DNA from: Syntrophus sp964555065
GTDB lineage: Bacteria; Desulfobacterota; Syntrophia; Syntrophales; Syntrophaceae
Length of the DNA stretch: 32,779 bases
Direction of reading: 5' to 3'
Assembly (NCBI GenBank): GCA_964555065.1
Contig: CAZKRB010000033.1
Location: forward strand, 1-32,779
The stretch's first letter is position 1. The number at the start of each line of letters is the position of its first letter. Shown piece after piece: positions 31,779 to 32,779 of this stretch. The notes under the pieces are model-generated. The model was not told where the DNA came from. It ran no database searches and saw only the letters and a program-made list of their open reading frames with translations. Position numbers and translations under genes: made by a program.

Positions 31779-32039
31779 ATGGACATGGATCTTGACATTC
31801 AGATGGAAGGATACTTCAACCCGGAGCGTGATTATGGTACTTACCGGTTATGGCTAACGGTCACGCTTCAGGCTGCGACCCAGTACAGGAGAAGCAGGGG
31901 CAGAGACGAGCAGGCGAGATCCTTCCTTTTCGATGAAAACCCCTTTCTCGAGGATGTTTGCGATCAGTTGGAAATCGATCCCGATGCCATGAGGGAACGG
32001 CTGAAGAGGGTTTGTCTCTCGAGGCCGTTAAGCGGGTAG
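31779..32039 (+). CDS. Small hypothetical protein
   Basis: The 86-residue product is acidic at the start (MDMDLDIQ) and helical later, with YRLWLTVTLQAATQYRRS and FLEDVCDQLEIDPDAMRERL. The spacing of W, A, R, then VC-x2-L-x-IDP-x2-x-R is like that of small proteins of unknown function I associate with phage-related contexts, but I cannot name one. GGGGAGGG lies 12 bases before ATG 31779; ATG 31785 is an alternative. It ends 28 bases before ridA. Confidence 0.5.
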   Translation: MDMDLDIQMEGYFNPERDYGTYRLWLTVTLQAATQYRRSRGRDEQARSFLFDENPFLEDVCDQLEIDPDAMRERLKRVCLSRPLSG

Positions 32040-32067
32040 CGGGTAAATGAAAGAAGGCAGAATCGTC

Positions 32068-32445
32068 ATGAAAGAGATCATCCATACAGACAAGGCTCCG
32101 GCCGCCATCGGCCCCTACAGCCAGGCCGTCAAATTCGGCGGCCTTCTGTTCACTTCCGGCCAGATTCCCCTGGACCCCCGAACCGGCCAGGTTGTGGAGG
32201 GCGACATCCGCATTCAGACAAAGCAGGCTCTGGATAATCTCGCAGCCGTACTGGCGGCGGGTGGCGCCGGCCTGGAGAATGTGGTCAAGACCACGTGCTT
32301 TTTAAACGACATGAAGGACTTCGCCGCCTTCAACGAGGTCTACGCGACCTACTTCACCGGGAGCGCCCCGGCCCGTTCCTGCGTGGCCGTGGAACGGCTG
32401 CCCAGGGACGTGCTGGTGGAGATCGAGGCTCTGGCCGTGGTTTAG
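32068..32445 (+). CDS. ridA: RidA family enamine/imine deaminase
   Basis: RidA hydrolyses reactive enamines and imines made by PLP enzymes, protecting amino-acid metabolism. The 125-residue protein has IGPYSQAV near the N terminus, FTSGQIPLDP, KTTCFLNDMKDFAAFNEVYA and the catalytic arginine in APARSCVAVERLP. The ATG at 32068 gives the usual MKEIIHT start; ATG 32047 lacks a ribosome site and adds seven residues. No terminator is visible, and 32446-32684 shows no supported gene. Confidence 0.95.
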   Translation: MKEIIHTDKAPAAIGPYSQAVKFGGLLFTSGQIPLDPRTGQVVEGDIRIQTKQALDNLAAVLAAGGAGLENVVKTTCFLNDMKDFAAFNEVYATYFTGSAPARSCVAVERLPRDVLVEIEALAVV

Positions 32446-32684
32446 CGGTGACTCCGGAGAGAAACACCCTTCATCCGCCGCTCACGTCCTGACCCGCATT
32501 CATCGCCGCGGCTATGGCGAAAGCCTCGGCGATCTCTTCCTTCAGCTTCGGCCATCGGAGCTGCCATCTCGCTTTGAATTCGATGAGCCCACGGGTCCGA
32601 GACTCCAATTTACACCGGAACCACGCTGGACATACAGCGGAGAATGATTGATAAGGCATTGGGATAGCGCCGAAATGCGCCGGT

Positions 32685-32715
32685 AAAAAAGAGGGGCTGC
32701 AAAATCTGCAACCCC
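32685..32715 (-). terminator. Intrinsic terminator after tRNA-Thr
   Basis: On the minus strand GGGGTTGCA (32715-32707) pairs with TGCAGCCCC (32701-32693), one G-T pair, loop GATTT, followed by TC and six T (32690-32685). It sits nine bases after the CCA end of the tRNA. Confidence 0.9.
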
Positions 32716-32724
32716 TTGATTTTC

Positions 32725-32779
32725 TGGAGCCGGAAGGGGGATTTGAACCCCCGACTTGCTGATTACGAATCAGCTACTC
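32725..32779 (-). tRNA. tRNA-Thr (CGU), truncated by the window edge
   Basis: The 3' part of a tRNA is visible on the minus strand: CCA end at 32725-32727, discriminator U, acceptor TTCCGGC, T-arm GGGGG-TTCAAAT-CCCCC and anticodon arm GCTGA-TTCGTAA-TCAGC with anticodon CGT. The D-arm and 5' acceptor lie beyond the window. The terminator at 32685 follows directly. Confidence 0.92.

Noticed and set aside
32471..32659. 62-codon leftward frame after ridA
   Set aside because: No ribosome binding site, no recognisable motif, and it lies upstream of a tRNA terminator tail.

Overview
The window is a piece of a fairly GC-rich bacterial chromosome. Its content points to a strictly anaerobic, diderm, deltaproteobacterium-like organism, and a Syntrophus/Syntrophales-type genome is my best guess. 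The reasons are lpxC and bamD (outer membrane), a four-subunit pyruvate-type ferredoxin oxidoreductase, an NDP-forming acyl-CoA synthetase, a sirtuin, and the yqeY-dnaG-rpoD block. The taxonomic call is inference from gene content; no marker was searched.

Layout. 1-1740: a promoter and a molybdopterin-synthase cluster (moeB-like, moaD, moaE). 1741-4417: a sirtuin facing away from a two-domain APH-like/P-loop kinase. 4596-5696 (minus): trxA followed by a bamD-like gene whose expected lipobox Cys is Phe. 5697-7193: a degenerate repeat pair, a methylthioadenosine/purine nucleoside phosphorylase, and a small protein made of two ungapped 52-residue repeats. 7427-9998 (minus): a small membrane/coiled-coil protein and a fused acyl-CoA synthetase (NDP-forming) preceded by a hairpin with a T-run. 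10192-14218: a histidine operon fragment (hisI, hisG long form, hisB, a lipoprotein, hisA) followed by a HIT protein. 14219-14609: no gene, but a palindromic MITE/REP-like element and a terminator. 14610-18815: yqeY, dnaG and rpoD; the rpoD region 4.2 helix-turn-helix is not recognisable. 19005-20890 (minus): lpxC and an LCIB-type carbonic anhydrase-like protein. 21416-23521: mscS, a Nudix hydrolase, a nine-cysteine small protein and a trypco2-like protein.

23640-26551 is visibly more AT-rich than its surroundings. It carries a compact restriction-modification unit (C5 methyltransferase, Vsr-like nickase, HNH endonuclease with a tandemly duplicated domain). The three genes overlap, end at a terminator, and abut the 3' end of a tRNA-Leu(UAA) gene: a probable horizontally acquired island, although no integrase or att duplication was seen. 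26760-29539 (minus) is the translationally coupled porB-porA-porG-porD operon. It has a three-copy 39-bp tandem repeat just upstream and a related degenerate cluster 700 bp further on. 29735-32445 holds two unrecognised small genes, a cold-shock protein, another small unknown and ridA. The window ends inside a tRNA-Thr(CGU) gene on the minus strand with a clear terminator behind it.

How it fits together: the POR complex and the NDP-forming synthetase could link 2-oxoacid oxidation to reduced ferredoxin and substrate-level ATP. The sirtuin could remove the acyl-lysine marks that high acyl-CoA levels cause. These links are inferred from family knowledge, not shown by the sequence.
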